The position numbers and the translations under genes were made by a program. From positions 1-64,000 of the forward strand of contig CACYHU010000029.1 of NCBI GenBank assembly GCA_902774215.1: a stretch of 64,000 nucleotides of DNA, in the 5' to 3' direction. Shown in pieces: positions 9,168-18,898 of the stretch (position 1 is its first letter; every line of letters starts with the position of its first letter). The notes under the pieces were generated by a model, which saw only the letters and a list, made by a program, of their open reading frames with translations, did no database searches and was not told the DNA's origin. Origin of the DNA: an uncultured Chloroflexota bacterium. Its GTDB lineage: Bacteria; Chloroflexota; Anaerolineae; Anaerolineales; Anaerolineaceae.

Positions 9168-9785
9168 ATGAAAGTATTGATGATCAACGGCAGTCCCCGG
9201 AAAAACGGGAATACCGCAATTGCTTTAGCGGAAATGGGAAAAATTTTTCTTGAAGAGGGAATCGAGACAGAAATCGTTCACATCGGGAATCAGGATATCC
9301 GCGGCTGCATGGCCTGCGGCAGCTGTTCCAAAACCGGGAAATGCGTCTTTAATGACGTTGTCAATGAACTCAGTCTCAAATTTGAACAGAGCGATGGGCT
9401 GGTTGTCGGCGCTCCGGTTTATTACGGATCAGCCAACGCCACGCTGGTTGCCGCACTCCAGCGCATGTTTTACAGCAGTAATTTTGACAAGACAATGAAA
9501 GTCGGGGCGGCTGTGGCTTCTGCCCGCAGGGGAGGCCTGACCGCGGCCTTTGATGAATTAAACAAGTTCTTTACCATCTCCGGTATGCCTGTCGCTTCCG
9601 GACAGTACTGGAATGGGATCCACGGTTCAAAACCCGGAGAAGCATCCGGAGATACGGAAGGGCTGCAGATGATGCGGACCCTCGCACGAAACATGAGCTA
9701 CCTCATCAAAGCAATTGCGGATTCCAAAAATAAAAATGGCCTTCCGGAAAAAGAACCGAAGACCTTCACGAATTTTATCCGCTGA
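9168..9785 (+). CDS. Flavodoxin-like NAD(P)H FMN reductase
   Basis: 205 residues with the flavodoxin fold of the NADPH-dependent FMN reductase family: the phosphate loop INGSPRKNGNTA at the N-terminus and the FMN-site segment VGAPVYYGSANATL. A cysteine cluster GCMACGSCSKTGKC (about residues 46-59) resembles iron-sulfur flavoproteins of anaerobes. Strong AGGAGG site before the ATG at 9168. Close behind the phosphodiesterase and likely co-transcribed, but with no obvious shared pathway. Confidence 0.9.
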   Translation: MKVLMINGSPRKNGNTAIALAEMGKIFLEEGIETEIVHIGNQDIRGCMACGSCSKTGKCVFNDVVNELSLKFEQSDGLVVGAPVYYGSANATLVAALQRMFYSSNFDKTMKVGAAVASARRGGLTAAFDELNKFFTISGMPVASGQYWNGIHGSKPGEASGDTEGLQMMRTLARNMSYLIKAIADSKNKNGLPEKEPKTFTNFIR

Positions 9786-9954
9786 TAAACTGAAGATTTA
9801 ATTCTGATTTTAATAATTGCCGGCACAAAATCAGGCGGGAGAATTATCATTTTTTTATTCACGCTGACATGACCTTTTTTCCCAATTAATGGAGGAAAGT
9901 CCCGGCAATGATGTTAAATAATGATATTCTTTTACTATCACAAACGGAGGGATT

Positions 9955-10272
9955 ATGTACAGACAACTCACTGAAGACATTCGCCCATCAGCAGATCTAA
10001 GAAATCACTATAGTGAAATCTCAAAAGAATGCCGCGAAAACAAAACTGCTGTCATAATCACGGTAAACGGGCGGGGTGATACTGTATCTCTTGGCTACCA
10101 GCAATACAAAGAAATGAAAGCGAGATTAGAACTCCTGGAGATGCTGGATGCAGGAGAAAAGGATTATCAGAGTGGAAGAGTATCTTCAAGTGAAGATGTA
10201 TTTACCAGACTTAAATCTGAATTGACCAATGGTGAATACATCTCCTGTATTGATTCACAAAATTTTACATAA
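9955..10272 (+). CDS. Orphan Phd/YefM-type antitoxin
   Basis: 105 residues. The N-terminal DNA-binding fold fits the Phd/YefM family: IRPSADLRNHYSEISKECRENKTAVIITVNGRGDTVSLGYQQYKEM. The second half would wrap a RelE- or Doc-type toxin. A GGAGGG site precedes the ATG. No toxin gene follows; instead, 3 nt after the stop, a dispersed repeat element begins whose first part is a terminator-like hairpin. A functional toxin may have been lost, or the protein may act alone as a repressor. Confidence 0.8.
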   Translation: MYRQLTEDIRPSADLRNHYSEISKECRENKTAVIITVNGRGDTVSLGYQQYKEMKARLELLEMLDAGEKDYQSGRVSSSEDVFTRLKSELTNGEYISCIDSQNFT

Positions 10273-10274
10273 CA

Positions 10275-10496
10275 TCGGGACTGCCGTACATCTTTTTTGG
10301 TGTACGACAGTCTTTTTCAGAAATACCATCAACAGCAAATGCTCCGAAATGGCGGGCGGTGCCGGCGGGAGAACTTCCCGCACCATGGAGATATAGCCGG
10401 GCCCGGTCGAGCTCACGCTTATTCCGCGTCCCTGCGAAGCACTCCCTCCCGATGGCTTTTCATAATTTTAATTTGCGGCAGCTCCTTTTACTGAAA
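10275..10496 (+). repeat. Repeat family A, copy 1 (short form)
   Basis: The left part (10275-10400) matches the left part of copy 2 at 20686-20828: GACTGCCGTACA/TGTACGACAGTC hairpin plus T-run, AAATACCATCAA, AAATGCTCCG, GGCGGGAGAACTTCCCG. The right part (about 10413-10496) matches the right end of copies 2 and 3 (CGCGTCCCTGCGAAGCACTC, CCCGATGGCTTTTC, ATTTGCGGCAGCTCC). The central block with the long hairpin is absent. The ends are inverted relative to each other (GGGACTGCCGTACAT against GGAGCTGCCGCAAAT). Confidence 0.85.
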
Positions 10497-10512
10497 GCTT
10501 CTCCATATTTCT

Positions 10513-11565
10513 CTAATAATGCACCCAATAGAGCGGCAGCCTCAGCCAATCAAGGATATACCAGGTCATCCAGGAACAGATGTTATAGATCCGGCGGTCA
10601 GCTGCCACCGCGACCCCGTTCAGCCCGTAACGGTCCCCTGTCATGAGAATGCGGACATTGTGGAAATCCTGTGAAACATAGATCACTTCATCTTTTCCGA
10701 ATACGTTTTTCGCGTTATACAGACTTTCCGCGGTATGGATACCATAATCATCCCGGATAATGGCAGACGCAGGTACCCCTGCTTCCATCGCCATCCGAAC
10801 CATGTGATCCACCTCGTTGCGGCTTCGGTCAGAATTATCTCCGCTCATGATCATTTCATCGATCAGCCCGCGTTCATACAGTTCAATGGCTGTATTGACC
10901 CGGTCCACCAGTACCGCGGAGGGCTGTCCGTTGTAATAAATTCCCGCGCCAAACACCAGTGCTGTCCGCGGAGCATCGGCAGGGAGCGTATCGATTTTAT
11001 ATTTACGCGCCTGATAATGAACGTTGATCACCACAATTACCACTGCATAAAGCAAAATCAGGCATTGAAGGACTAACCCTGTGATCCTGAGCCATTTATA
11101 CGACCGTGCAAGAGCGATCAGGATATTGAAAAACGTCCATAAAGCCCGCCAGAAAATAAAAAATATCGCATATGAACTGACATACCAGACAGCGGTCCCG
11201 ATGGAAAAACGATAAAAATAACTCTGTGAATGAATGATCCCCCGCCAGTAAAACGAGATCCAAAAGGTCTGAAAAACACAGGTGACCGCCCACACAAAAA
11301 ACGTGCTTCCCGGTTTCTGTAGCTTTATCAGCTTATCGATAAATGGTGAAAGCTCTTTCCAGTGGACGGATCCGATAGATTCAGGCAGCCCTGCATAGAT
11401 TTTGAATATCACTGCCATGACTCCCCAGACGATCAGCGAAGGCACGATCATCCCGAGAATATGCTGGACTGTCCCGGATTCCCAGATGCCGACTCCGGCA
11501 TAAAACCCCATCATTACAATGACGAGAAAATCCCCGATAATCATTAATATAAATTGAAAATTCAT
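10513..11565 (-). CDS. ElyC/SanA/YdcF-family (DUF218) membrane protein
   Basis: 350 residues. The first 200 hold about five membrane segments; the C-terminal part is the DUF218 domain: RTALVFGAGIYYNGQPSAVL, DRVNTAIELYERGLIDEMIMSG, SRNEVDHMVRMAMEAGVP, YGIHTAESL, VSQDFHNVRI. In E. coli members are linked to cell-envelope integrity and lipid-carrier metabolism. No Shine-Dalgarno site precedes the ATG at 11565; instead TATAAT lies 7 nt before it, as at hemW, suggesting a leaderless message. A TTG at 11625 would extend it by 20 residues but overlaps the ade terminator zone. Confidence 0.85.
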   Translation of the reverse strand: MNFQFILMIIGDFLVIVMMGFYAGVGIWESGTVQHILGMIVPSLIVWGVMAVIFKIYAGLPESIGSVHWKELSPFIDKLIKLQKPGSTFFVWAVTCVFQTFWISFYWRGIIHSQSYFYRFSIGTAVWYVSSYAIFFIFWRALWTFFNILIALARSYKWLRITGLVLQCLILLYAVVIVVINVHYQARKYKIDTLPADAPRTALVFGAGIYYNGQPSAVLVDRVNTAIELYERGLIDEMIMSGDNSDRSRNEVDHMVRMAMEAGVPASAIIRDDYGIHTAESLYNAKNVFGKDEVIYVSQDFHNVRILMTGDRYGLNGVAVAADRRIYNICSWMTWYILDWLRLPLYWVHY

Positions 11566-11626
11566 ACGAACAATTATATTTGAATAAACTGAATAATGAA
11601 AAACAGAAATGAAAATAAGGAGCAAA

Positions 11627-11680
11627 TAAAAACCGGTATCAAATTTACCGTCTCAAGACAAAATTTGATACCGGTTTTAT
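11627..11680 (-). terminator. Intrinsic terminator of ade
   Basis: Arms AAAACCGGTATCAAATTT (11629-11646) and AAATTTGATACCGGTTTT (11661-11678) are perfect complements. On the minus strand the second arm runs into TTTTTATTTG, 20 nt after the ade stop. Confidence 0.92.
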
Positions 11681-11699
11681 ATCAAAATTTACTGACCGC

Positions 11700-13529
11700 T
11701 CATTCCACGATCAGCGGGACCAGTTCAGGTGCTTTCCCCTCTTTCAGAAGCACATAACCCCGGTTCGAGATATGAAGTTCCTGCAGCACCGGCAGGGCCG
11801 CGAAACTGAGCGTCATTTCCATCTTGGAATGTGGACAGCCTGTCGCCGCAATTGCCTGCTCAAGCTTGATCACCCGGGCCGCAGCGACCTCCGCAGACTC
11901 AAGACACATCAGTCCCGCAAGCGGCAGTTCCATCACATAAGCCAGCTTTCCATCCACAACGATGGAGATCCCGCCTTCACACTCGATCAGGGCATTGGCA
12001 GCCATCGCCATCGCTTCATCACTCGTCCCGACCACCATCAGGTTGTGACTGTCATGCCCGACCGTGGAAGCATAAGCACAATTCGCACGCATTCCGATCC
12101 CGCGGATAAATCCCACACCATGAGACTTTGTCACACCATAATCCGGAAGATGGCGGTAAATATCAAAAATCTTTGCCAGATCCTGTTCCGGATCTGCTTT
12201 CAGTTCGCCGTCAACAGCCTTCATCTCGATGATCTTTTCCGGTATAATCAGTTCGTTCGGAATACAGTCCATAATACGAACCTTCGGATTCTCGCTGTCA
12301 CCTGCTGAAATCTTAAAGAAATCTGCGGACAATTTATCCAGATGAACAGAATGCAGCGCCCAATCCGGATAATCATAGGGCGGAACGTTAACAGTCATCT
12401 TCCCGTTTTCCGCTACCAGTACACCATCACTATAGACCTCATCGATAACCATACCCGGCAGATCACTGACGATCAGGATATCTGCCGCCTTCGCGGGAGA
12501 AATAGAGCCGATCCAGCGGGCCTTCTCCAACATCTGTGCCACATTGATCGTCACGTACTGTATAGCCTTTACCGGAGGAACACCCTGTTTGATCGCGGTG
12601 CGTACCACGCGCAGCAGCTGTCCGTCATTATAAACCGTTGCCGAATCCACATCATCCGTTACCATGCAGAAGAAACGGTCATCGATGCCCGGATTTTCCG
12701 TATAGGCTTTGATCGCGTTCGGCATATCATAACCGGCAGTACCATAGCGCATCTGTGCATACATTCCCAGCTCAGCCCTGCGGATCGCACCGGCTTTGTC
12801 CGTAAGCTCGTGACAGGCATTCTGGCCGCTTGCGATAAAGGCATTCAGCCTCTGCTCATAATCAAAGGACGGATAATGCCCCGTCGCCACCACACCGGCA
12901 TCCAGTGTTGCTTTGTTGATTTCATGTACAAAAGGATCCCCATTGATCATCCCGACAAAATTCATCTGCTCACCCTGCAGCTGTGCCCAGCCTTTATCAT
13001 AAGCCCTTGACACATCATCCGCGGTGATCATTGCGCCGGCATCTTCCATTCCCGGAAGTGCCGGAACACACACCGGCATGGCAAGGAAACACTTGATCGG
13101 GACACCTTGCATCACATCATGGAAAAGTTTGACTGCCCTCAGACCGAAAACATTAGTGATCTCGTGGTTGTCAGGACAGATCGTCGTCACACCGTTCGGT
13201 AAAACACCGCAGGCAAAATTGCGCGGATCGATCATAGAGCTTTCGATATGCATATGACCATCGATAAAACCCGGGACAATATAACGGCCGGAGGCATCTA
13301 CCACCCTGGTATGTTCATCCGTCAGGATCTTTGCGTTCGAACCAACATAGGCAATAAATCCGTGAGATACGGCAACGTCAACGTTTTCCTGAATATACCC
13401 GACATTGACGTTGACAAGATTTCCGTTTTTTATCAAGAGGTCTGCCGCTTTGGTCCCCATCGCCACTGCCGTCAGGTCTCGTGTGACATCGCTCAACTTT
13501 TCACGATGATGAATATAAAAATCGTTCAT
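11700..13529 (-). CDS. ade: Adenine deaminase
   Basis: 609 residues of the amidohydrolase-superfamily adenine deaminase, which converts adenine to hypoxanthine and ammonia for purine salvage. Metal-binding motif PGFIDGHMHIESSM (about residues 89-102); further conserved blocks CPDNHEITNVFG, GHYPSFD, FCMVTDDVD and VGHDSHNLMVVG in the C-terminal domain. Length matches the family. The ATG has a GGAGG site. Monocistronic with its own terminator; no purine riboswitch pattern seen in the 150 nt upstream. Confidence 0.95.
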   Translation of the reverse strand: MNDFYIHHREKLSDVTRDLTAVAMGTKAADLLIKNGNLVNVNVGYIQENVDVAVSHGFIAYVGSNAKILTDEHTRVVDASGRYIVPGFIDGHMHIESSMIDPRNFACGVLPNGVTTICPDNHEITNVFGLRAVKLFHDVMQGVPIKCFLAMPVCVPALPGMEDAGAMITADDVSRAYDKGWAQLQGEQMNFVGMINGDPFVHEINKATLDAGVVATGHYPSFDYEQRLNAFIASGQNACHELTDKAGAIRRAELGMYAQMRYGTAGYDMPNAIKAYTENPGIDDRFFCMVTDDVDSATVYNDGQLLRVVRTAIKQGVPPVKAIQYVTINVAQMLEKARWIGSISPAKAADILIVSDLPGMVIDEVYSDGVLVAENGKMTVNVPPYDYPDWALHSVHLDKLSADFFKISAGDSENPKVRIMDCIPNELIIPEKIIEMKAVDGELKADPEQDLAKIFDIYRHLPDYGVTKSHGVGFIRGIGMRANCAYASTVGHDSHNLMVVGTSDEAMAMAANALIECEGGISIVVDGKLAYVMELPLAGLMCLESAEVAAARVIKLEQAIAATGCPHSKMEMTLSFAALPVLQELHISNRGYVLLKEGKAPELVPLIVE

Positions 13530-13680
13530 TCAACAGCCTCCGTTTCATGATAGAGACACAGAACCTGTACCCGCGTCCCATTCTGATATCTCCCATTTAA
13601 ATCATTTTATCCGAACTCTGCAAATGGTACACCGTCAATCTATCACGAAATTGTCTGACAAATGTCACTTGCAGAGCACG

Positions 13681-14439
13681 CTATGAATGGATACTCTCCG
13701 GAATAAAGGGCTGCCGGACAACAAGGTTCATGTTTATGTCAACACCGACATACCCGGGAATCTTACCATCCTTTGTTTCATCAAGCGGCTGCAATGTCGT
13801 ACCCAGCCAGCCAAAATCAGAATGATAAATCGTCGGCGGAAAATATTCATTATTGTCACAATCAGCAAAAGCATCGATCGGTGATTCAATCGTACCGATG
13901 TAGAAAAGGTCTTCATCCGGATCAGCCAAATTGTATGTGACACCGTCTTTATCAAATTGTATGTAAGCATCTGTAATGAAGAACAATCTTTGACATTCCT
14001 GCAGCGCATGGATCAGTATTAAATAATCATGATATAGATTCATATTCTCATTTGCAAAATCTAAATCAATGACATCCTCGTATGAATCCATATCAACCGA
14101 AAAGTCAAGATTTCCCAAAATACTCATTCTGGAAGGTCTGGAAATCATCCAGTCCCGGATCAGTGTTTCATCTCTTTCAGCTAAAGCTGCGTCATGGACC
14201 TTTATATAATCATCCGTATTGATCTCTTTCCAAAAATTTTCCACCATATCCGGCAGGATTTCTTCTTTTGCTGACTGCGCGGCAGATTCGATTTGTGAAA
14301 GATAATATTCGGAAATTCTTTTGCTGTATATCCGATACGAGATCAACACCAACCCCACGGTTACCAGAAGAATAACCGAAATGATAAGAAGATTCAGCTA
14401 TAAAGAAAGAGAAACGCGTTTTTTTGAACTCTTTGTCAT
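13681..14439 (-). pseudogene. Broken extracellular sensor-domain protein (amber codon, no output domain)
   Basis: An ATG at 14439 with a GGAGAG site starts a frame with a basic N-terminus. It hits an in-frame TAG at 14398-14400 after 13 codons, then continues directly into a membrane segment (LLIISVILLVTVGLVLISY) and a Cache-like extracellular sensor domain of about 220 residues (FFITDAYIQFD, LFYIGTIESP, PGYVGVDINM). The domain stops at 13681 where such proteins usually return to the membrane and enter GGDEF, kinase or phosphatase domains. Both an early stop and a missing C-terminal half are seen, so this is probably a pseudogene. Re-initiation at a downstream GTG/ATG would give a membrane-anchored sensor without output. 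Confidence 0.75.
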
Positions 14440-14896
14440 AGGAAGATCTCTCCTTCCTGTCTTGAATTTTCCTGTTTTATTCTGATCCATTACCATTGTT
14501 CACACTTCATTCATGTCACAGGATCCTTTATGATAGATCTTCTGATTCGGTTTGATCAAAAATAAACTGATATCGGAAAACCCGTTTCAGGAAATACAAG
14601 ACACATTGATAACTTTTATTTACATCGGCTTACATCGGTTGTATCTATTCAGAACGGAGCACACGGGAAATGGAACTTTGATGCGGCGAAGCCCGCACGA
14701 AGGGCTTGTCACCTGTGTTGCGTCACCTGATCCTGAACATATACCATCGGATTTTTTAATGATACTACAATCTGCGGCTTTTGTAATAGCATTTCTCTGC
14801 AGAATTTAACGATTGTCATGATCTTACCCAAATCCAACCGGCATGGTAAAATAGATTTTATCAAAAGCCATTATTATAAAAAAACCGGAGTGTATT
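14440..14896. other. Gene-poor stretch upstream of the zinc-ribbon gene
   Basis: No convincing coding frame. It contains a GTCACA motif near 14515 and a 15-base word GTATCTATTCAGAAC at about 14640 that recurs at about 49700, also in a gene-poor stretch. Otherwise nothing recognised. Confidence 0.5.
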
Positions 14897-15160
14897 ATGA
14901 TCACCTGTCCAAATTGCAATCGGGATATCCCTGACGGAACAAAAATCTGTCCGGATTGCGGTCATGAAATCCCCGTCCCGGTGCAGCAGGATCCGCAGCC
15001 GGAACGTCAGGCCAGAGCAATTCCGAATATTCCCAGACGGGATCAGGATCCTTTGCCGGAACGTCCTGAACGGGAAAATAACGGCAGCAATAAGATCTTC
15101 ATGATCCTGCTGGCAGCGGCAGTGCTTCTGTTTCTGATATATATTTTCCGGACAAAATAG
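14897..15160 (+). CDS. Small zinc-ribbon membrane protein
   Basis: 87 residues: an N-terminal zinc ribbon with two CPxCG-type knuckles (CPNCNRDIPDGTKICPDCGHEI, Cys at 4, 7, 18 and 21), a polar Pro/Arg/Glu linker, and one C-terminal membrane helix (IFMILLAAAVLLFLIYIF). ATG preceded by CCGGAG. Similar stand-alone proteins are common in anaerobes; function unknown. Located 141 nt before dinG. Confidence 0.85.
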   Translation: MITCPNCNRDIPDGTKICPDCGHEIPVPVQQDPQPERQARAIPNIPRRDQDPLPERPERENNGSNKIFMILLAAAVLLFLIYIFRTK

Positions 15161-15301
15161 CCAGAGTTTATCTTATCTGATCACTTATCAGATGCATTTA
15201 TGAAAGAATCCATGCAGTTTCAGGAAAACGGGATTTTCCACTTATAATTATTTAAAATAAAAAGGCAGACTGAGCAGAATACAGGAGAGGGCACAGCATT
15301 T

Positions 15302-18082
15302 ATGAGCATGGTAGCATTGGATCTTGAAACGACAGGATTAGACGTCAGGCAGGACAAGATCATCGAAATCGGCATGATCCGTTTCGATGGGAATCCCGAC
15401 CGGCCGATCCCGCCTGCTGTGACACAACTGACACATATCACCAACCCCATGGTCACAAAAGCCCCTCATATTCTTGATGTTTTGGACGAGGTATCTGATT
15501 TCGCGGGGAACGACGCCATCGTAGGACACAATATCGGCTTTGATCTTGGTTTTTTACATCGTTACAAGATCCTGATGAAAAACCGTTCCACAGATACATA
15601 CGAACTGGCAAGCGTGCTGCTTCCCCGTGCCGGACGCTATAAACTGTCTGCTTTAGCCGAACAATTCAACATCGACGCGGAAGGCAAGCATCGGGCTCTT
15701 GCGGACTGCACAATGACGATGAAGCTTTATAACAGGCTTATCCAAAAAGCATACGAACTGCCCTTTGAACTGCTCACCGCTCTCATCAACATCGCCGGTT
15801 CCTCTCAATGGAACGGGCTCGGCCCGCTGCGGGAGGTTTATGCTTCACGCGTCAAAGCCGGAGAACGTTTCAACAACAATAAAAGCTTCAGGCTGCCTGC
15901 CTTTCCGCCGAAATGGGATGGGGAACAATATGAACTTAAACCAGCGGAGTATCCCAAACCGCTGGACAGCGAAAAACTCAGCGCGATCCTTTCCGACGGA
16001 GGCGCCTTCAGTCAGCATCTGGAACGTTTCGAACCGCGCAGACAGCAGATCGAGATGCTGCAGACCGTCTGTAATGCCTTCTCTGAAGGACATCATACGC
16101 TTATCGAAGCTGGTACAGGTACGGGGAAATCCTTCGCCTACCTGATCCCCGCCTTCCAGTGGGCAATGCAGAACGGGGAACGCGTGGTCATCTCCACAAA
16201 CACCATCAACCTGCAGGACCAGCTCATCAACAAGGATATCCCGGAACTGGAAGAGATCCTGGAAACAGAACTGCGTGCCACAGTGCAGAAAGGGCGGGGA
16301 AATTATCTCTGTCCACGCAGGCTCGCTGCCATGCAGCAGCGTCAGGCATCCACCCCGGAAGAGATGCGCGTCCTCGGAAAGGTTCTGGTCTGGCTCAGTG
16401 AAAACGGTACCGGCGACCGCGGAGATCTGAATGTCAACGGGCCCGTAGAAGGTGAAGTCTGGGGAAGGCTTTCAGCGGAAAACGAAGGCTGCCGTCCAAA
16501 CCTCTGCCCTTTCCGCAAGAAGAATCAGTGTCCCTTCTACTCCATCCGCGCACAGGCGCAGCATTCCCACGTCATCATCGTCAATCATGCCCTGCTGCTT
16601 GCAGATGCAGTCTACGCGAAAGGTGTGATCCCGGATTATAAATACCTCATCATCGACGAAGGCCATCACCTCGAATCTGCTGCCACCGGAGCGCTGAGCT
16701 TCCGCACCTCTTTGTTTGAGATCAACCGCGTACTTCAGGATATCGGCACACTCAACAGCGGATATACCGGCCGGCTGCTGACTGCTCTTCAGCCTAAACT
16801 CACCGATGACAGCTATGAGGAGCTTAGGACGATCACGGAAAAAATCACAATAAAAGAAGAAGACCTTGCCCCGGAACTTAAGAACCTCTTCGACTGTCTG
16901 CGCCGCTTTATGGATGATGCCCGTGAAGGTAAACCGCTTACCATCTACGGTCAGCAGTACCGTCTGGCTGATGAGACCCGTTCACAGGATGGCTGGGATG
17001 AAATCGAGATCGTCTGGTCCAATTGCGAAAGCCTGATGCTTTCCATCATGAAAAAGGTCCATAAAATGTCAAAGAAGATCGAAGAATCCCTGGCAGATGA
17101 CCCTGACGAGGATATCGATGAACTGAACGCCCTCTTCAAAGGCGTCTTTGACCAGCTTAAAGAGATACACGACACACTGGAAGATCTCTTCATGTCCCCG
17201 GATGACAACATGATCTACTGGATCGACCTCTCCGGGACAAATTCACGGCTTTCACTGTGCACCGCACCGCTTTCTGTAGGACCGATGATCCAGGAAAACC
17301 TGTGGCACGAAAAGGATTGCGTGATCCTGACATCCGCCACACTGACAACCTCAAAGCAGTTCGATTACATGCGCGAACGGCTCTGCGCGGAAGATGCGGA
17401 TGAACTCAGAGTCGGTTCACCCTTTGATTACGAAAAATCCGTACTGCTTTGCACACCGCGGGACGTTCCCGAGCCCAACCAGCCCTCCGCGCAATATGTG
17501 CTCGAGCAGACTATCATCAACCTGTGTAAAGCGGTCGGCGGACGGACACTGGTGCTTTTCACCTCTTATGCACAGCTCAAAAAGACCTCCAACAACATCA
17601 GCCCGGAGATGACAAAAGCCGGAATCACGGTTTTTGAACAGGGCGAAGGCGTTTCTCCATCCGCACTGCTTAAAACCTTCCGCAATACGGACAAGGCGAT
17701 CCTTTTAGGCACACGAAGCTTCTGGGAAGGTGTGGATATCCAGGGAGATGCACTTTCCGTTGTCATCATCGCCAAGCTGCCCTTTGACGTACCCTCTGAC
17801 CCTGTCATTGCCGCACGGGCTGCCACATTTGAAAACTCGTTCGGTGAATACAGCCTGCCGGAAGCGATCCTCAAATTCAGACAGGGCTTTGGACGCTTGA
17901 TCCGCTCCAAATCCGACCGGGGTCTTGTGGTCATTATGGACAACCGCATCAATACCAAACGCTATGGGCAGGATTTCATCAACTCGATCCCGAGCTGCAC
18001 CCGGGATAGCGGCAGTGTGAGGAATCTCCCCTATACAGCGGAAAAATGGCTGAAAAAGCAAATGCCGGCAGACGGTAATTAA
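15302..18082 (+). CDS. dinG: DinG-type helicase with N-terminal DnaQ exonuclease domain
   Basis: 926 residues. Residues 1-165 are a DEDDh 3'-5' exonuclease (ALDLETTGL, GHNIGFDLGFL, HRALADC). The rest is an XPD/DinG-like superfamily 2 helicase: Walker A EAGTGTGKS (about 269-277), Walker B DEGH (about 450) and C-terminal motifs TSATLTT, GTRSFWEGVDIQGD, QGFGRLIRSKSDRG. Four cysteines in a CP..L..CPFRKKNQCPF segment fit an iron-sulfur site. This exonuclease-helicase fusion is the standard Gram-positive/Chloroflexi arrangement. It acts on DNA repair and replication intermediates. GGAGAGGG site before the ATG. Confidence 0.95.
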   Translation: MSMVALDLETTGLDVRQDKIIEIGMIRFDGNPDRPIPPAVTQLTHITNPMVTKAPHILDVLDEVSDFAGNDAIVGHNIGFDLGFLHRYKILMKNRSTDTYELASVLLPRAGRYKLSALAEQFNIDAEGKHRALADCTMTMKLYNRLIQKAYELPFELLTALINIAGSSQWNGLGPLREVYASRVKAGERFNNNKSFRLPAFPPKWDGEQYELKPAEYPKPLDSEKLSAILSDGGAFSQHLERFEPRRQQIEMLQTVCNAFSEGHHTLIEAGTGTGKSFAYLIPAFQWAMQNGERVVISTNTINLQDQLINKDIPELEEILETELRATVQKGRGNYLCPRRLAAMQQRQASTPEEMRVLGKVLVWLSENGTGDRGDLNVNGPVEGEVWGRLSAENEGCRPNLCPFRKKNQCPFYSIRAQAQHSHVIIVNHALLLADAVYAKGVIPDYKYLIIDEGHHLESAATGALSFRTSLFEINRVLQDIGTLNSGYTGRLLTALQPKLTDDSYEELRTITEKITIKEEDLAPELKNLFDCLRRFMDDAREGKPLTIYGQQYRLADETRSQDGWDEIEIVWSNCESLMLSIMKKVHKMSKKIEESLADDPDEDIDELNALFKGVFDQLKEIHDTLEDLFMSPDDNMIYWIDLSGTNSRLSLCTAPLSVGPMIQENLWHEKDCVILTSATLTTSKQFDYMRERLCAEDADELRVGSPFDYEKSVLLCTPRDVPEPNQPSAQYVLEQTIINLCKAVGGRTLVLFTSYAQLKKTSNNISPEMTKAGITVFEQGEGVSPSALLKTFRNTDKAILLGTRSFWEGVDIQGDALSVVIIAKLPFDVPSDPVIAARAATFENSFGEYSLPEAILKFRQGFGRLIRSKSDRGLVVIMDNRINTKRYGQDFINSIPSCTRDSGSVRNLPYTAEKWLKKQMPADGN

Positions 18083-18103
18083 AAAAAGCTCCCCGCAAGG
18101 GGA
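18081..18103 (-). terminator. Terminator of the CBS/ACT gene
   Basis: On the minus strand, TTCCCC-TTGC-GGGGAG is followed by CTTTTTTTA. It overlaps the last bases of dinG on the other strand. Confidence 0.8.
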
Positions 18104-18156
18104 ACCCGGAACAATTAACAAAAACCCTCCGGAACCGGCGGCGGGAAACATCATAA

Positions 18157-18780
18157 TCAGCGGATATCAACCACCTCTACGTTCAGGTTTCTCAAAGCCT
18201 GTTTGAGAGAATACTTATCGACATCCTCTACGCGCATTGTGGCGATAATATACTCATTTTCCTGTCCGCAGTAGGTACACAAACCTTCAATTGAACCGCC
18301 CTGGTTACTGATCATCTGAAGCAGCTCCAGCAGCTTTCCGTTTTTGTTCTCGATCTTCACCATCAGGCGAAGTCCCTGACGGCGGGCGCCGGTAATTTCC
18401 ATAAGGACACGGAGCATGGTCTTGTCTGTGATTATCCCGCAGAAATAACCATCCTTCACCACAGGAAGCTCCGGAATATCATAATCGATCATGATCCGCA
18501 CAGCTTCCTCGATCGGAGTCTTTTCGGTCACAAACAGGAATTTTGTTGTCATGAAATCCTGAACCATCATTTCAGACTCAGGTTCCTGTTTTCCGGAAGC
18601 CAAAACACTCTGCGCTTTTCTGACATCAGACCACGTAAGCAATCCGACCAGCGAACCTCCCTGATCAACTACAGGAAGCCAGGAACTGCTGACTTTTTCG
18701 AATTCCCCTATGGCGGAAGTAATCGGAAGGTTAGCAGAAAGCCGCTTTCCGGGCGAAATCATTCTTTCACGAACAAGCAT
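18157..18780 (-). CDS. CBS-domain pair with C-terminal ACT-like domain
   Basis: 207 residues. Two CBS motifs (MLVRERMISPGKRLSANLPIT...; MVQDFMTTKFLFVTEKTPIEEAV) form a Bateman module, usually an adenine-nucleotide sensor. Residues about 130-207 look like an ACT domain (LRLMVKIENKNGKLLELLQMISNQGGSIEGLCTY). This is the AcuB-like architecture. The ATG at 18780 has a GGAG site 8 nt upstream; a 13-residue extension has none. A perfect ATGTGAC/GTCACAT palindrome lies 120 nt upstream. Ligand and target are unknown. Confidence 0.88.
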   Translation of the reverse strand: MLVRERMISPGKRLSANLPITSAIGEFEKVSSSWLPVVDQGGSLVGLLTWSDVRKAQSVLASGKQEPESEMMVQDFMTTKFLFVTEKTPIEEAVRIMIDYDIPELPVVKDGYFCGIITDKTMLRVLMEITGARRQGLRLMVKIENKNGKLLELLQMISNQGGSIEGLCTYCGQENEYIIATMRVEDVDKYSLKQALRNLNVEVVDIR

Positions 18781-18898
18781 AAACGATCTCCACAATATGA
18801 CAAATGATCTGAATGTCATAACCAGCGCATGACCTATGTCAGATTTATCGTATATATTTTATCCAAGTTTCCCGGATGTGAGGAATACCGTCAGAAAA

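Noticed and set aside
13530-13680. Purine riboswitch before adenine deaminase
   Set aside because: The conserved purine-riboswitch loops and junction words are not present in this stretch.
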